Source: Enterobacter sp. Ag1 (GTDB lineage: Bacteria; Pseudomonadota; Gammaproteobacteria; Enterobacterales; Enterobacteriaceae). From it: a stretch of DNA of 64,000 bases. Where the stretch lies: positions 1-64,000 of the forward strand of contig AKXM01000052.1 in the NCBI GenBank assembly GCA_000277545.1, in the 5' to 3' direction. The notes beneath the pieces were generated by a model. The model worked only from the letters and a program-made list of their open reading frames with translations. It made no database searches and had not been told where the DNA came from. Both the position numbers and the translations under genes were made by a program. Below are positions 7,757-18,294 of the stretch, one piece after another; position 1 is the first letter of the stretch; each line of letters starts with the position of its first letter.

Positions 7757-10034
7757 ATTTCTCCGCCCAGACGAGGGAGTTATTTGCCGCGCAGCCGTTG
7801 GCCAGCCGCGAAGACGGAATATCCATGGTGAGGACGTTAACCGCGCCGTTTTTACACAGCCGGTCTTCATCCAGGTCGGGCCATGCGCCCTGGTGGATAC
7901 ACACCACGCCGGGCCTGATGCCATCGGTTACCTGAGCGCCAACCAGCACCTGCCCGCGAGCGTTCCATACCCGCACTAAATCTCCGTGAGCGATGCCGCG
8001 CGCTTTAGCGTCAATCGGGTGCAGCGTAATAGGCTCTCGCCCGGCGATGGCGTACTGGTCGCGCAGTCCGGCATAGTTCAGCTGGCTGTGCAGGCGGTGA
8101 GCCGGATGGGATGAAAGTAGCTGTAGCTGGCCGGAGGCAGCATTGCCCTGCCATTCGTCTGGTGGCAGCCAGCTTGGGTGCGGCGGGCAGTCGGCATAGC
8201 CAAAGCTGGCGATGCGCTCAGAGTAGATCTCAATTTTACCGCTCGGCGTTTTGAGTGGGTTTGCCTCAGGATCGTCCCGAAAAGCGGCAAAGCGAATAAA
8301 TTCGGCATTTTTCGCATTTTCTGGCATTTCTATCAGTTGGTTAGCTGCCCAGAACTCATTGAAGTCCGGGAGCTCGATCTGCTGCGTGGCGCCACGCTGA
8401 CGGGCGATATCATAGAAAGACGCCAGCCATTCAAGCTCATTTTTCCCTTCGCTGAACCGTGCTTCACCGCCGGATTCCCATCGTTCGCTTAGCTCTGCAA
8501 AAATATCAAAGTCATTTCTCGCTTCTCCCTGCGGGGCGACGACCTGTTTCATGGGGACCAGATGCTGATTGCTGTAATCACCGGTCATCGTCATGTCGTT
8601 CCGCTCGAACGAAGTGGTCACCGGCAGAACGATATCGGCGTGTTTTGCCGCTGCGGTCCAGAAGCATTCGGAGATAACGATCAGCTCAGGCTTTTGCCAG
8701 GCTGCGGTCAGGCGGTTGGTGTCCTGATGATGGGTGAAGTTACTGCCGCCGGCCCACCACAGCATACGAATGTCCGGGAAGGTGTGCCGTTGCCCGTTGT
8801 GCTGGTAATCCTTGCCGGGGTTTTCCAGCGCCTCGACGATGCGCGCCACGGGGATTTTCTCCACGGCATCGGTGCCGCCTTTAAGAGAGCCCTGCAGGGA
8901 ACCGAGAACCGCTGCGCTGCGGGTCGGGTTGCCGCCGTTGGCGAAGTGGTAGGAAAGGCCAAAGCCGCCGCCCGGGGCGCCAATCTGGCCCAGCATGGCG
9001 GCCAGCGTGACCAGCATCCAGTGTTTCTGTTCGCCGTATTGCTGGCGCTGCATACCCCAGCCCGCCATCAGCATGGTGCGCTTGCGGCTGAAAAGATCGG
9101 CCAGATTTTCGATGGTTACCGCGGGGATACCGCAGATCTCAGCCGCCCAGGCCGCACTTTTGGGCGTCCCGTCAGCGTTGCCGAGCAGATAAGCTTCAAA
9201 TTTGTCGTAGCCATAGGTGCAGCGGGCGAGGAAAGCGGTATCGTGCCTGCCGCGAATGACCAGCGTGTGGGCAATGCCGAGCATCAGCGCTACGTCGGTG
9301 CCCATATGCGGGGCGATCCATTCGGCTCGTTCCCCGAAGAAATCCACCGTTTCAGAGCGCATCGGGTCGATGGCGACGATCGTTTTGCCGCTGTTTTTTA
9401 GCTGTTCGAAGAACTTCACGCCCTGTTCGTCGCTGGCATTCCAGGCAATCTTCAGCGTGTTGAGCGGGTTCGCGCTCCACAGCACCACGACTTCGCTGTT
9501 CTCAAGCAGCAGCGGCCAGCTGGTCTGTTGCTGGTAAACCTCGTTAGAGCCCACCACGTAGGGCATGATCACCTGCGCAGCACCGGTGGAGTAGTCGCCG
9601 GAATGCCCGGTATAGCCGCCCGCGAGGCTCATGTAGCGCTGAAGCAGCGTGGAGGCTTTGTGCAGCACGCCGTTGGATCGCCAGCCGTAGGAACCTGAGA
9701 AAATGGCCGCCGGGCCGTGGCTCTCGCGAATGCGCTTGTGCTGCTGGTGAATCAACGTCAGGGCATCATCCCAACTGATGCGGACATAGTCATCTTTACC
9801 GCGAACTCCCTGAGGCTTATCCGGGGAGGCCAGAAACCCTTTCCGGGCCATAGGAAACGCCACGCGAGCTTTGCTGTGAACCTGGTCGGGCACGGCACTT
9901 TGTAGCGAGTTTTGATGACCGGTTTCAAGCGCGCCGCGAGAGTGGTAAACCCGTTGCCCGTCGGTTTCGACCAGCATGGGGCCCCAATGTGCGGCGGTGA
10001 GGATCTGTTTACGTGCAGGCGATGTATAGGCCAA
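7704..10034 (-). CDS. bisC: Biotin sulfoxide reductase, molybdenum cofactor enzyme
   Basis: BisC is a cytoplasmic bis-MGD molybdoenzyme that reduces biotin sulfoxide and also methionine-S-sulfoxide. The 776-residue protein matches the E. coli enzyme along its whole length: start [14 protein letters not shown], the serine-ligand region [15 protein letters not shown], then [18 protein letters not shown], and the C-terminal molydopterin-binding domain ending in FDPPASS. There is no Tat signal peptide, which separates it from TorA and DmsA. Its end overlaps convergent yiaC. It is transcribed alone, divergently from yiaD. Confidence 0.95.
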   Translation of the reverse strand: MAYTSPARKQILTAAHWGPMLVETDGQRVYHSRGALETGHQNSLQSAVPDQVHSKARVAFPMARKGFLASPDKPQGVRGKDDYVRISWDDALTLIHQQHKRIRESHGPAAIFSGSYGWRSNGVLHKASTLLQRYMSLAGGYTGHSGDYSTGAAQVIMPYVVGSNEVYQQQTSWPLLLENSEVVVLWSANPLNTLKIAWNASDEQGVKFFEQLKNSGKTIVAIDPMRSETVDFFGERAEWIAPHMGTDVALMLGIAHTLVIRGRHDTAFLARCTYGYDKFEAYLLGNADGTPKSAAWAAEICGIPAVTIENLADLFSRKRTMLMAGWGMQRQQYGEQKHWMLVTLAAMLGQIGAPGGGFGLSYHFANGGNPTRSAAVLGSLQGSLKGGTDAVEKIPVARIVEALENPGKDYQHNGQRHTFPDIRMLWWAGGSNFTHHQDTNRLTAAWQKPELIVISECFWTAAAKHADIVLPVTTSFERNDMTMTGDYSNQHLVPMKQVVAPQGEARNDFDIFAELSERWESGGEARFSEGKNELEWLASFYDIARQRGATQQIELPDFNEFWAANQLIEMPENAKNAEFIRFAAFRDDPEANPLKTPSGKIEIYSERIASFGYADCPPHPSWLPPDEWQGNAASGQLQLLSSHPAHRLHSQLNYAGLRDQYAIAGREPITLHPIDAKARGIAHGDLVRVWNARGQVLVGAQVTDGIRPGVVCIHQGAWPDLDEDRLCKNGAVNVLTMDIPSSRLANGCAANNSLVWAEKFTGPAPVVTAFDPPASS

Positions 10035-10188
10035 TTTGGGCTCCGCGATGGCAGGTGCTGGGCTGTACGCCCGCGTATTTATGTTAACTATTCAGAATTC
10101 TTACCGGAATTTTCTACACGATTTGCCGTCATAATCAATCGCCGGGCGCATATCCGGCAAAGGATGAATAAGGATAGAAGGAAATAAG

Positions 10189-10851
10189 ATGAAAAAACGC
10201 GTCATGATTATTGCCGCCGTCGTGTGTGGCACCTTAGCGGTTTCCGGCTGCACCACCAATCCGTACACCGGCGAAAGCGAGGCCGGAAAATCTGGCATAG
10301 GCGCCGGGATTGGCTCGCTGGTTGGGGCGGGCGTGGGGGCACTTTCGTCATCGAAGAAAGATCGCGGCAAGGGCGCGCTGATTGGCGCCGCGGCTGGTGC
10401 CGCCCTCGGAGGCGGCGCCGGTTACTACATGGATGTGCAGGAAGCTAAGCTGCGCGACAAAATGCGCGGAACCGGCGTGAGCGTGACCCGCAGCGGCGAT
10501 AACATCGTGCTGAATATGCCGAACAATGTCACCTTCGACAGCAGCAGCGCCACCCTGAAACCGGCGGGTGCCAATACCCTGACCGGCGTGGCGATGGTGC
10601 TGAAAGAGTACCCAAAAACGGCGGTTAACGTGGTCGGTTATACCGACAGCAGCGGCAGTAACGAGCTGAATATGCGCCTGTCACAGCAGCGTGCAGACGG
10701 CGTAGGAAGCGCGTTGATTACCCAGGGCGTTGAGGCCAGCCGTATTCGCACCACTGGCGCAGGCCCTGTGAACCCGATCGCCAGCAACAGCACCGCGGAT
10801 GGTAAAGCTCAGAATCGCCGCGTAGAAATTACCCTGAGTCCTTTGGGCTAA
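10189..10851 (+). CDS. yiaD: Outer-membrane lipoprotein YiaD, OmpA-like domain
   Basis: The 220-residue protein has a lipoprotein signal with lipobox LAVSGC (C at about residue 21), a glycine-rich zipper segment (GIGAGIGSLVGAGVGAL, GAAAGAALGGGAGYY; residues 40-85), and a C-terminal OmpA-like peptidoglycan-binding domain (VTFDSSSATLKPAG, VVGYTDSSGSNELN, LSQQRADGV, RRVEITLSP). It should anchor the outer membrane to peptidoglycan. E. coli YiaD was found as a multicopy suppressor of a BamB/BamD-related defect. ATG 10189 has AAGGAAATAAG just upstream. Here the next gene is convergent bcsG, unlike E. coli. Confidence 0.93.
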   Translation: MKKRVMIIAAVVCGTLAVSGCTTNPYTGESEAGKSGIGAGIGSLVGAGVGALSSSKKDRGKGALIGAAAGAALGGGAGYYMDVQEAKLRDKMRGTGVSVTRSGDNIVLNMPNNVTFDSSSATLKPAGANTLTGVAMVLKEYPKTAVNVVGYTDSSGSNELNMRLSQQRADGVGSALITQGVEASRIRTTGAGPVNPIASNSTADGKAQNRRVEITLSPLG

Positions 10852-10972
10852 CGTAATGTCCGGCAGTGGGCTCAGCAGCATCTCGATATGACGTCTTTTT
10901 CTTTCAGGAATCCATCTCGCTGAAGATTTAGACTTATTGCAGTTGTTGCACAGTATTTTCGATTTTCGCCAT

Positions 10973-11003
10973 AAAAAAACCGGCGCACCAGGCACCGGTT
11001 TTT
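10973..11003. terminator. Bidirectional terminator between yiaD and bcsG
   Basis: AAAAACCGG pairs with CCGGTTTTT around a loop containing GCGCACCAGGCA. A and T tracts on both sides make it suited to end both convergent transcripts. Confidence 0.75.
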
Positions 11004-11022
11004 GGTCGTCTAAACACAAACG

Positions 11023-12705
11023 TTATTGCGGATACGGTACCCAGTCACCCCCGCTCAGGCGGACATAAGGCTTATCCTGATACTTCAGTACCACTGCCGT
11101 TGAGTTTTCCGAAACCGGGGCAGTTTGTGGCAGATTGCTGGTGAGCGCGCTCCAGTCCACCTGGTCGGCAACAAAGTTTTTGCCGTCCACCGAGCGGGAA
11201 ACCAGTTCTGAAATCGCCAGATAGCTGCTTGGCTGGTTGATTTCAATGGCATCGCCGCTGTGCGGTGCTTTCATGCCGATGAATTTCACGCCTGCCGGCA
11301 CGTGGGTGATGTCAGGACTCGGGATGTCACGCAGCCCGGAAACCTGCATTTTATCGCCTTTCAACGCCGCGCCGTGCTCCGGCACAATCACCACCATGAC
11401 TTTGCGGTTCGACTTCTCAAGCTCGGTCAGGAAAGAATCCAGCTCATCGAACAGCTTCTGCGCCCGCGCCTTATAGTCGGCTGTTTTGCTGTTGCCAGGG
11501 TAATGGTTACCGTCGTGCAGCGGCACCAGGTTGTAGAAGGTGGCCGTGCGCGGGTTCGCGCCGTCATTTTGCTCACCCTGCAGCCAGCGCTGCAGAACGG
11601 CGGTGTCGTCGTAGATTGGCGAATTATCAAATGCCAGCAGATTGCTCGGCAGCCCGCTTTGATCCATCAGTGGGACCTGAATCCCGCCGTTTTCCCGCAC
11701 TTCTTTCAGGAAGTTACCGAATACCCCGTTGTGGTCCATCATCAGTTGCTGCTTGAAGCCGAGACGGGCCAGGTCATCAAACAGATAGCATTGATTGCCG
11801 GCGGGTTCATAAAGCCCTTTGTGAGACGACTGCCCGCAGCTCGCGCGGAGCAGGCGGATAGCCGCCGGGCCGCTGTAGGAGGTCGCCGAGTTGAAGTTCT
11901 TGAACAGAATATCGAAGTGTTTCCACAGCGGGTGCGAGCTGAGGCCTACCGCCTCGATGTCGGACCATGAGAGGGAACAAATATTGATGATCAGCAGCTC
12001 AAAAGGCTGTGCGCCAGCGGGCAGTGCGTCCGGGAATTTGGTCTGCCGTTTGGCTTCGCTGGCGTAGAAGTTGTTCAGCCAGGCGGTAATATTGTCGCTT
12101 GTCGGTGGGGCCGTTTGTGCCGGAATATCACCGGAAGAAGGTGCTGCAGTATTGGCGGCGGCCGTTGACCCGGCGGTACCGCTGGTGCTAACGGAGGCCG
12201 TTGTTTGTGAGGCGGAGGGCAGTAAAGAGATAGCCGGGCCGGCCACTGTCAACACGTTGAGCCAGACCAGGATAGCCACGACAAACACCGTGACGCGCAG
12301 CCACTGGGAGACAAAAAGCCAGGCAACCAGCAGCACAAACGCCGCGCCGATCATTTGCCAGTTAATAAAGCGGGTTACCAGGTCGAGAAGATAGTCTGCA
12401 CTGAAGCCAACGACCTGGCTCCCCTGGCTCATCATGCTGTCGAGGCCGGGCAGCCAGGTATCGTGCCAGAAAAGGCCGATCCCCACGGGAAGGGCTATCC
12501 AGTTACGCAGTTTGTGCAGCTTCAGCGGCGGCAGCGGGAATAACAAAAAGGCAAGAAAGACCAGGTTCGCCAGCGGGTGAAAATTCAGGTAACCGGTCCA
12601 TAGCAAACCGAACTTCAACAGGAAGTAGTAGTTCCAGCCACCCAGACCACGCCAGTACTGCAGAAAATGAGCCGGCGATTTTGCCGTTTGAGAGTGATTA
12701 GTCAT
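11023..12705 (-). CDS. bcsG: Cellulose phosphoethanolamine transferase BcsG
   Basis: BcsG adds phosphoethanolamine to nascent cellulose in the periplasm. The 560-residue protein has four or five N-terminal membrane segments (residues 25-160), a low-complexity Thr/Ser/Ala linker (about 170-210, absent or shorter in many relatives), and an alkaline-phosphatase-fold domain. The conserved block [16 protein letters not shown] contains the serine used as nucleophile in E. coli; [13 protein letters not shown] supplies metal ligands. The C-terminus [10 protein letters not shown] is typical. Its start overlaps the end of bcsF by eight bases, giving an operon bcsE-bcsF-bcsG. Confidence 0.95.
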   Translation of the reverse strand: MTNHSQTAKSPAHFLQYWRGLGGWNYYFLLKFGLLWTGYLNFHPLANLVFLAFLLFPLPPLKLHKLRNWIALPVGIGLFWHDTWLPGLDSMMSQGSQVVGFSADYLLDLVTRFINWQMIGAAFVLLVAWLFVSQWLRVTVFVVAILVWLNVLTVAGPAISLLPSASQTTASVSTSGTAGSTAAANTAAPSSGDIPAQTAPPTSDNITAWLNNFYASEAKRQTKFPDALPAGAQPFELLIINICSLSWSDIEAVGLSSHPLWKHFDILFKNFNSATSYSGPAAIRLLRASCGQSSHKGLYEPAGNQCYLFDDLARLGFKQQLMMDHNGVFGNFLKEVRENGGIQVPLMDQSGLPSNLLAFDNSPIYDDTAVLQRWLQGEQNDGANPRTATFYNLVPLHDGNHYPGNSKTADYKARAQKLFDELDSFLTELEKSNRKVMVVIVPEHGAALKGDKMQVSGLRDIPSPDITHVPAGVKFIGMKAPHSGDAIEINQPSSYLAISELVSRSVDGKNFVADQVDWSALTSNLPQTAPVSENSTAVVLKYQDKPYVRLSGGDWVPYPQ

Positions 12706-12892
12706 GTTGATGGTCTGCCCTGGCGGAAGGTCGGCGTAGCGTCCCGGCCGGTTTAACGTAGCGTGGTTTTAAAAACATCAGCCGCACCGCGGCGGTAAAG
12801 CGGGGAAGCCAGCGATGAGCGGTATAGCCCAGCGGAAAAAAAACTATCGCGCAAAGCACGACGAGCTGAATGATGTCTGTGATGTTCATCAT
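12698..12892 (-). CDS. bcsF: BcsF, small membrane protein of the cellulose complex
   Basis: A 64-residue single-span membrane protein ([20 protein letters not shown], residues 7-26) with a basic tail. In E. coli BcsF binds and recruits BcsE to the synthase complex at the inner membrane. It overlaps bcsE by four bases (ATGA type) and bcsG by eight, so the three are translationally coupled. Two ATG codons are adjacent at the start. Confidence 0.92.
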   Translation of the reverse strand: MMNITDIIQLVVLCAIVFFPLGYTAHRWLPRFTAAVRLMFLKPRYVKPAGTLRRPSARADHQHD

Positions 12893-14451
12893 TGTGTCTG
12901 TTCCCTCGGGGTGTCATCCAGCAGCGTCACAGGCGTGGGCTGCCTGCGCCAGCTATGCCCTTCGTGGCTGGCATGGCGAACGCTGTTCAGGTCGAGCGTG
13001 GCGGCCAGCGGTTTTACCCATTTCTCCGGGCGCATGGCCTGCATTTGGAGTATTTCGGCGGCGATTTGGCTGTCTTCAAACCACACCATGCGGTTGGTGA
13101 AAAGGTCGTTCACCGGCAGCGGGAAAATATGGTTCAACGCGGTATCGAGATCGTTAATACGGCAGAAGGAGAGGAACAGCATCAGCCGGTTTTCTCCGAT
13201 GGTCACGATATCGCCCATGCGGTTTGGACGGCATAACGTCAGCGCCTGCTCAACGCGCAGGCCCGGCACCGGGCGCAGTGCGACCATCACGCCTTTGCCA
13301 TCCTCCGGCAGCAGGGCGTTGTTCATCAGCGTCCCGATACCGTTGCAGAAAACGTCCCATTTCTGATAACCGCGCAGTTTTAGCGGCTGCATCTGGTCGA
13401 TGAGCACGGTAATGTCTTCCGGGACATGGCGAGTGAATTTCACACCCTGCACGCTTTCGATCATCGTCAGGCAGCGTGAAAGCGGGGCGTTCCACGGAAT
13501 AATTAGCGTTGCCCCGCAGCCCAGCAGAAGTCGTTCATCGGTGGCTCGCAGGCTGGCCTGGTTTTCCCGCACGATCAGTTTCAGCGCGCTGCCGCGCTGG
13601 CGGCGGAGGGCGTGAATCTGGCGGGCGATACTGTTGATTTGGCTATTCTGGGTGAGCGAGAAAATAATTGTGGCGGCCTGTGCAGTTCGCGCGGCGTCAA
13701 ACAGTTGCTCATTGTTTTCGAAGAGCTGCCAGTTTTCCGACAGGGCAGGAGCACCTTCCAGAACAGCAATGTGGCTGAGGACGCTTTTTTCATCGCTGCG
13801 CGGCTGAGGCGCGCTTTCGGCATCCTCTACAACCTGCCATGCCCCGTTTTGCCAGTGGACGTTGAGCTGCTGATCGGCAGTAACGCCTTTTTCATTACAC
13901 CAAAAGGCGATGTCATAGCGATGGATATCGCTTTGCGCCCGCAGGCTGGCAAGCCCGGAAAGACTGCGATGCTCGCTGACTAATAATGAGAATTGTTTAT
14001 CATTGTTATTTCCAACATTAACAAAAAGCAGACTGCACTTATTGCGTTTAGTCCATTTTCCCATTACGGCGAGCCAATGACGTAAATCCTCTGGGGAAAT
14101 ATTTTCCCAGACGTTATCTGAGCTTAAAAGTATAAAAAAGTAGTGCTCAGGATTAATACTGCACATGAGATCGCGGCGCAGCGCGTTGAGCCCATTGATG
14201 GATGAGGGCATGGTAAAAAGGCGTACTTTTTCTGGCCCTTTAGTCGGATCGAGCTTTATGGCTTGCCCAGACTTTGCTGACATCGAAATGACGGCAACCT
14301 TTGCCGTCGATTGTTGGGAAACAACTGTTTGATTAACAATACTTATTGCATCATCCTGACTTTCTACGTTCAGCCACCAGACGCCGCCTGCGGGCATGTG
14401 GTTCAATTCGTTCCACAACGAACGGAAGCCAAGCGAAAATATGGGTTCCAT
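12889..14451 (-). CDS. bcsE: BcsE, cyclic-di-GMP-binding cellulose regulator
   Basis: A 520-residue cytoplasmic protein close to E. coli BcsE (523 residues). The C-terminal GIL domain carries [15 protein letters not shown], where RMGD occupies the place of the RxxD I-site that binds c-di-GMP, followed by [20 protein letters not shown]. The N-terminal regions are degenerate receiver-like and NTPase-like domains. BcsE is needed for full cellulose output and helps assemble the BcsRQ-BcsA machinery. It is divergent from bcsRQABZC; the 160-base gap holds both promoters. The gene is intact. Confidence 0.93.
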   Translation of the reverse strand: MEPIFSLGFRSLWNELNHMPAGGVWWLNVESQDDAISIVNQTVVSQQSTAKVAVISMSAKSGQAIKLDPTKGPEKVRLFTMPSSINGLNALRRDLMCSINPEHYFFILLSSDNVWENISPEDLRHWLAVMGKWTKRNKCSLLFVNVGNNNDKQFSLLVSEHRSLSGLASLRAQSDIHRYDIAFWCNEKGVTADQQLNVHWQNGAWQVVEDAESAPQPRSDEKSVLSHIAVLEGAPALSENWQLFENNEQLFDAARTAQAATIIFSLTQNSQINSIARQIHALRRQRGSALKLIVRENQASLRATDERLLLGCGATLIIPWNAPLSRCLTMIESVQGVKFTRHVPEDITVLIDQMQPLKLRGYQKWDVFCNGIGTLMNNALLPEDGKGVMVALRPVPGLRVEQALTLCRPNRMGDIVTIGENRLMLFLSFCRINDLDTALNHIFPLPVNDLFTNRMVWFEDSQIAAEILQMQAMRPEKWVKPLAATLDLNSVRHASHEGHSWRRQPTPVTLLDDTPREQTQ

Positions 14452-14612
14452 GGCGTCCCCTGGAGATAAATTAGTATGTATGTCAGTTTACTAGCGTAAG
14501 CTGAGAAAGAAACCTACCATTGAAAATAAACAGCATCAGTTTTAGCATTGTAAAACATTTTTCGTTTTCCTGGCATTTGCCGTTATCACTGCTGACGAAA
14601 CCTGACCAAGAG

Positions 14613-14810
14613 ATGACAACTAAAATGCAAGATGAAGAGACTGGCAATGCTCAGGAAAACAAGCTTGTTTATGCCTTCCAAAATGATTTTCTGGCGCTGA
14701 GTAAAACATTTTCACTGCCCGAAATAGATTACACCGATATATCGCAGCAGGAACAACTGGCGGCGGCAATTAAACGTTGGCCGCTGCTGGCTGAATTAAC
14801 GCAACAATAG
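14613..14810 (+). CDS. bcsR: BcsR, small regulatory subunit of cellulose secretion
   Basis: A 65-residue protein whose C-terminal two thirds (FQNDFLALSKTFSLPEIDY, AAAIKRWPLLAELTQQ) match E. coli BcsR (62 residues). BcsR binds BcsQ and supports assembly of the synthase complex. I chose ATG 14613, preceded by AAGAG; ATG 14625 is an alternative. The frame stays open to a TTG at 14520, but that extension has no counterpart in E. coli. It opens the plus-strand operon, 12 bases before bcsQ. Confidence 0.85.
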   Translation: MTTKMQDEETGNAQENKLVYAFQNDFLALSKTFSLPEIDYTDISQQEQLAAAIKRWPLLAELTQQ

Positions 14811-14822
14811 GGAGTAGGCCTG

Positions 14823-15557
14823 ATGGCTGTCATTGGGTTGCAAGGGCTGCGTGGTGGCGTAGGGACGACGTCTATTACCGCGGCGCTTGGTTGGTCGTTG
14901 CAGCAACTTGGGGAATCGGTGCTGGTGGTGGATATCTCGCCAGATAACCTGCTGCGTCTGTTTTATAATATTGATTTCGCAGAGCCAAAGGGCTGGGCGC
15001 GGGCCATGCTGGATAACGAAGACTGGCGCAAATGTGCATGGCGCTATACCAGCCATCTCGACGTGCTGCCGTTTGGCCAGCTCAGCCCCGCTGAGCATGA
15101 AACGTTCGACACGGTGGAAAAAGCCCTTGGCAACTTCAGCCATTTTCTTGCCGACCTGAAAGCGAGTCAGCGATACCAGTGGATATTACTGGACTTGCCC
15201 CACGGCTTTAACGCCCTGACCCGCCAGATTTTAGCGCAAACCGACAGCGTGGTGACGGTGGTTAAACCGGACACCAACTGCCATATTCGTTTGCACCAGC
15301 AGGCTTTGCCTCAAGGGGCGCATATTCTGGTGAACTATCTGCAGGTGGCCAGTCAGCTGCAGGATGATATCTACCAAATTTGGCTGCAAAGCCAGCGCAC
15401 GATGATCCCCATTATTCTTCACCGGGATGAGGCGATGGCCGAAAGTGCGGCGGTAAAACAGCCTCTGGGCGAATACCGTCCGGATTCATTGATTGCCGAG
15501 GAAATCATGACGCTCGCCAACTGGTGCCTGTTGAACCTTGCAGGGAAGAAGGTATGA
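14823..15557 (+). CDS. bcsQ: BcsQ, MinD-like ATPase for cellulose synthase localisation
   Basis: A 244-residue ParA/MinD-family ATPase with the P-loop variant LRGGVGTTSITAAL (residues 8-21), VLVVDISPDNLLR, and WILLDLPHGF. It matches E. coli BcsQ across its length. BcsQ and BcsR form a complex bound to the cytoplasmic face of BcsA. In E. coli K-12 this gene carries a premature stop that blocks cellulose production; here it is open. GGGAG lies ahead of ATG 14823. Its stop overlaps the bcsA start (ATGA). Confidence 0.94.
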   Translation: MAVIGLQGLRGGVGTTSITAALGWSLQQLGESVLVVDISPDNLLRLFYNIDFAEPKGWARAMLDNEDWRKCAWRYTSHLDVLPFGQLSPAEHETFDTVEKALGNFSHFLADLKASQRYQWILLDLPHGFNALTRQILAQTDSVVTVVKPDTNCHIRLHQQALPQGAHILVNYLQVASQLQDDIYQIWLQSQRTMIPIILHRDEAMAESAAVKQPLGEYRPDSLIAEEIMTLANWCLLNLAGKKV

Positions 15558-18155
15558 GTCATCTGGCCTCCTGGCTGTTACTCCCCGCTGCCAGCCAGCG
15601 GCTGGGTGAGCGTTATCGTACTTTTCGCCGCAACGGTGCCCCGATGTTCAGTGCGACGCTGGGCTGCATCGTCTTGATTCTTGCCTGGGTTTTTCTGCCG
15701 CTTGAAGGCCCCCGCTGGCAGCGCATACGCGCCGGGCATGACCAGTTCTACCCGCATATCAATCCAGACAGGCCGCGCCCGCTGGACGTGGTGCGTTACG
15801 GTATCCAAAGCCTGTGGCTGTTGCTCCGCGTCAGTAAGCAAGCCGGGCGCCCGCGGGTACGCTCTTTTGGCCGGATGCAGGCCTGGCGTGAAAGCTGGCA
15901 CGGCTGGCTTGATAAACTGCCGGAAAACATTAGCAACCGGACGCAGCATCTAGATGAAAAGAAAGAATTAAGCCATATCAACCACACAACCCGGCGGATC
16001 ATTCTGGGCGTGATTGTTGTGTTTTCGGCCATTCTTGCCCTGCTTTGTATTACCCAGCCGTTTAACCCGCTGTCACAGTTTATTTTCCTGATGCTGTTGT
16101 GGGGCGTGGCCCTGATCGTTCGGCGTTTACCGGGGCGTTTCTCTGCCTTGATGCTGATTGTGCTGTCGCTCACCGTTTCCTGCCGCTACATCTGGTGGCG
16201 CTACACTTCGACCCTGAACTGGAACGATCCGCTCAGCCTCGTCTTCGGTCTGGGGCTGCTGTTTGCCGAGACCTACGCCTGGCTGGTGCTGGTAATGGGG
16301 TATTTCCAGGTGGTGTGGCCGCTTAACCGCCAGCCGGTGCCGATGCCAAAAGACATAAGCACCTGGCCGGTGGTGGATATTTTTGTGCCGACCTACAACG
16401 AAGAGTTACACGTCGTGAAGGGGACAATTTATGCCTCACTGGGCATTGACTGGCCGAAGGACAAGCTGAATATCTGGATTCTGGATGACGGCGGGCGCGA
16501 CGAGTTTAAGCAGTTTGCCGATATGGTCGGGGTTAACTATATCGCCCGTCCGACGCACGAGCACGCAAAGGCGGGGAACATCAACAACGCGCTGAAGCAC
16601 GCGAAGGGTGATTTTGTCGCTATCTTCGACTGCGACCACGTGCCCACACGCTCCTTCCTGCAGCTAACCATGGGCTGGTTCTTCAAAGAACAATCGCTGG
16701 CGATGATGCAGACTCCGCACCATTTCTTCTCGCCCGATCCGTTCGAGCGCAACCTGGGGCGTTTCCGTAAAACGCCTAACGAAGGGACGCTGTTCTACGG
16801 CCTGGTGCAGGACGGGAACGATATGTGGGATGCCACGTTCTTCTGCGGCTCTTGCGCGGTGATTCGCCGTGGCCCGTTGGATGAAATTGGCGGTATTGCC
16901 CGTGACCGAAGATGCCCACACATCGCTGCGTTTGCACCGCAGGGGCTATACCTCGGCTTACCTGCGTATTCCGCAGGCTGCGGGGCTGGCAACGGAAAGT
17001 CTTTCCGCGCACATTGGGCAGCGTATTCGCTGGGCGCGAGGGATGACGCAGATATTCCGTCTCGATAACCCGTTCTTCGGCAAGGGGCTGAAGTTTGCCC
17101 AGCGGCTCTGTTATGCCAACGCCATGTTCCATTTCCTGTCGGGGATCCCGCGGCTTATCTTCCTGACGGCACCGCTGGCGTTCCTGTTGTTACACGCCTA
17201 TATCATTTACGCCCCGGCCATCATGATTGCGCTGTTTGTTTTGCCGCACATGATCCACGCCAGCCTGACCAACTCCAAAATCCAGGGTAAATATCGCCAC
17301 TCTTTCTGGAGTGAAATTTACGAAACTGTGCTGGCCTGGTACATCGCTCAGCCTACGCTGGTGGCCTTGTTTAATCCGCACAAAGGGAAGTTCAACGTGA
17401 CCGCAAAGGGCGGGCTGGTTGAAAACGAATATGTGGATTGGGTCATCACGCGTCCGTACCTGATTTTAGTCCTGATTAACCTGCTGGGCGTTGCCTTTGG
17501 GGCATGGCGCTTCTTCTACGGCCCGGAAAACGAAGCGCTAACGGTGGTGGTGAGTCTGCTGTGGGTGTTCTACAACTTGATAATACTGGGCGGCGCGGTG
17601 GCCGTTTCCGTGGAAAGTAAGCAGGTCCGGCGAGCGCACCGTGTTGAAATCGCCATGCCGGCCGCGCTGGCGCGTGAAGATGGTCACCTCTTCCCGTGCA
17701 CCGTGCATGACTACTCAGACGGCGGGGTAGGGATCAAGATTCATGGCCCGACTCAGGTGCTGGAAGGGCAGAAAGTGAACCTGCTGTTGAAGCGTGGGGC
17801 ACAGGAGTTCTTCTTCCCGGCTCAGGTGATGCGTGTCTTTGGCGATGAAGTCGGCCTGCAGCTGGCGCAGATGACCACCAAACAGCATATCGATTTTATT
17901 CAGTGTACTTTTGCCCGCGCCGATACATGGGCGCTGTGGCAGGACAGTTTCCCTGAGGATAAGCCGCTGGAAAGTCTGGTGGATATTCTCAAGCTTGGCT
18001 TCCGGGGTTACCGGCACCTTGCGGAGTTCGCTCCACCGTCATTGAAGTTTGTTTTCCACGCGATCACCACGCTGGTGGACTGGATTGTGTCGTTTATTCC
18101 GCACAGCCCGACGGCCAAACCAGCAAAACGGCGGGCTTTGTCTGCCCTGGCTTAA
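15554..18155 (+). pseudogene. bcsA: bcsA, cellulose synthase catalytic subunit, split by a frameshift
   Basis: BcsA polymerises UDP-glucose at the inner membrane. From ATG 15554 the frame gives the N-terminal membrane helices and GT2 motifs ILDDGGRDEF and DCDHVPTRSF, up to GPLDEIGGIA (about residue 449). It then shifts and ends out of frame at 17068. The correct sequence resumes at base 16902 in another frame (VTEDAHTSLRLHRRGYTSAY, then GQRIRWARGMTQIF, later helices and the PilZ domain RRAHR and DYSDGGVGIK). E. coli BcsA reads IAVETVTEDAH here; only one base separates the IA and VTED codons, so eight bases are missing. The break separates the donor-binding half from the TED and QxxRW motifs, so activity is not expected unless the lesion is a sequence error. 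ATG 16881 could start the second half. Confidence 0.9.
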
Positions 18156-18166
18156 CGAAATTGCTC

Positions 18167-18245
18167 ACCAAAAGGGAAAAAGCGTGGTTTTTCCCTCTTT
18201 GTAGCCGGCAACTGAAATCACGAATTGATGTTCTCTGGTGTTTCT
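18167..18245 (+). repeat. Dispersed intergenic hairpin repeat, copy 1 (between bcsA and bcsB)
   Basis: The core GGAAAAAGCGTGGTTTTTCC (18175-18194) is identical to the core at 54626-54645, and similarity continues for about 50 bases (TCTTTGT, GAAATCA, GAATTGAT, CTCTGGT blocks). Here the arms pair for nine bases around a six-base loop, then one mismatch. It sits in a 139-base gap between two genes that are nearly adjacent in E. coli. Confidence 0.75.
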
Positions 18246-18294
18246 TCTTTCGCCTGAGGTTTGTCAACAGCTTGATTAATTTGATGATAACGCG

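Noticed and set aside
14520..14612. Longer BcsR from TTG 14520
   Set aside because: The extra 31 residues have no counterpart in BcsR, and TTG 14520 has no clear ribosome site; ATG 14613 is preferred.
16869..18155. A separate gene starting at GTG 16869 or ATG 16881
   Set aside because: Its sequence from VTEDAH onward is the C-terminal half of BcsA, so it is annotated as part of the split bcsA, not as an independent gene.
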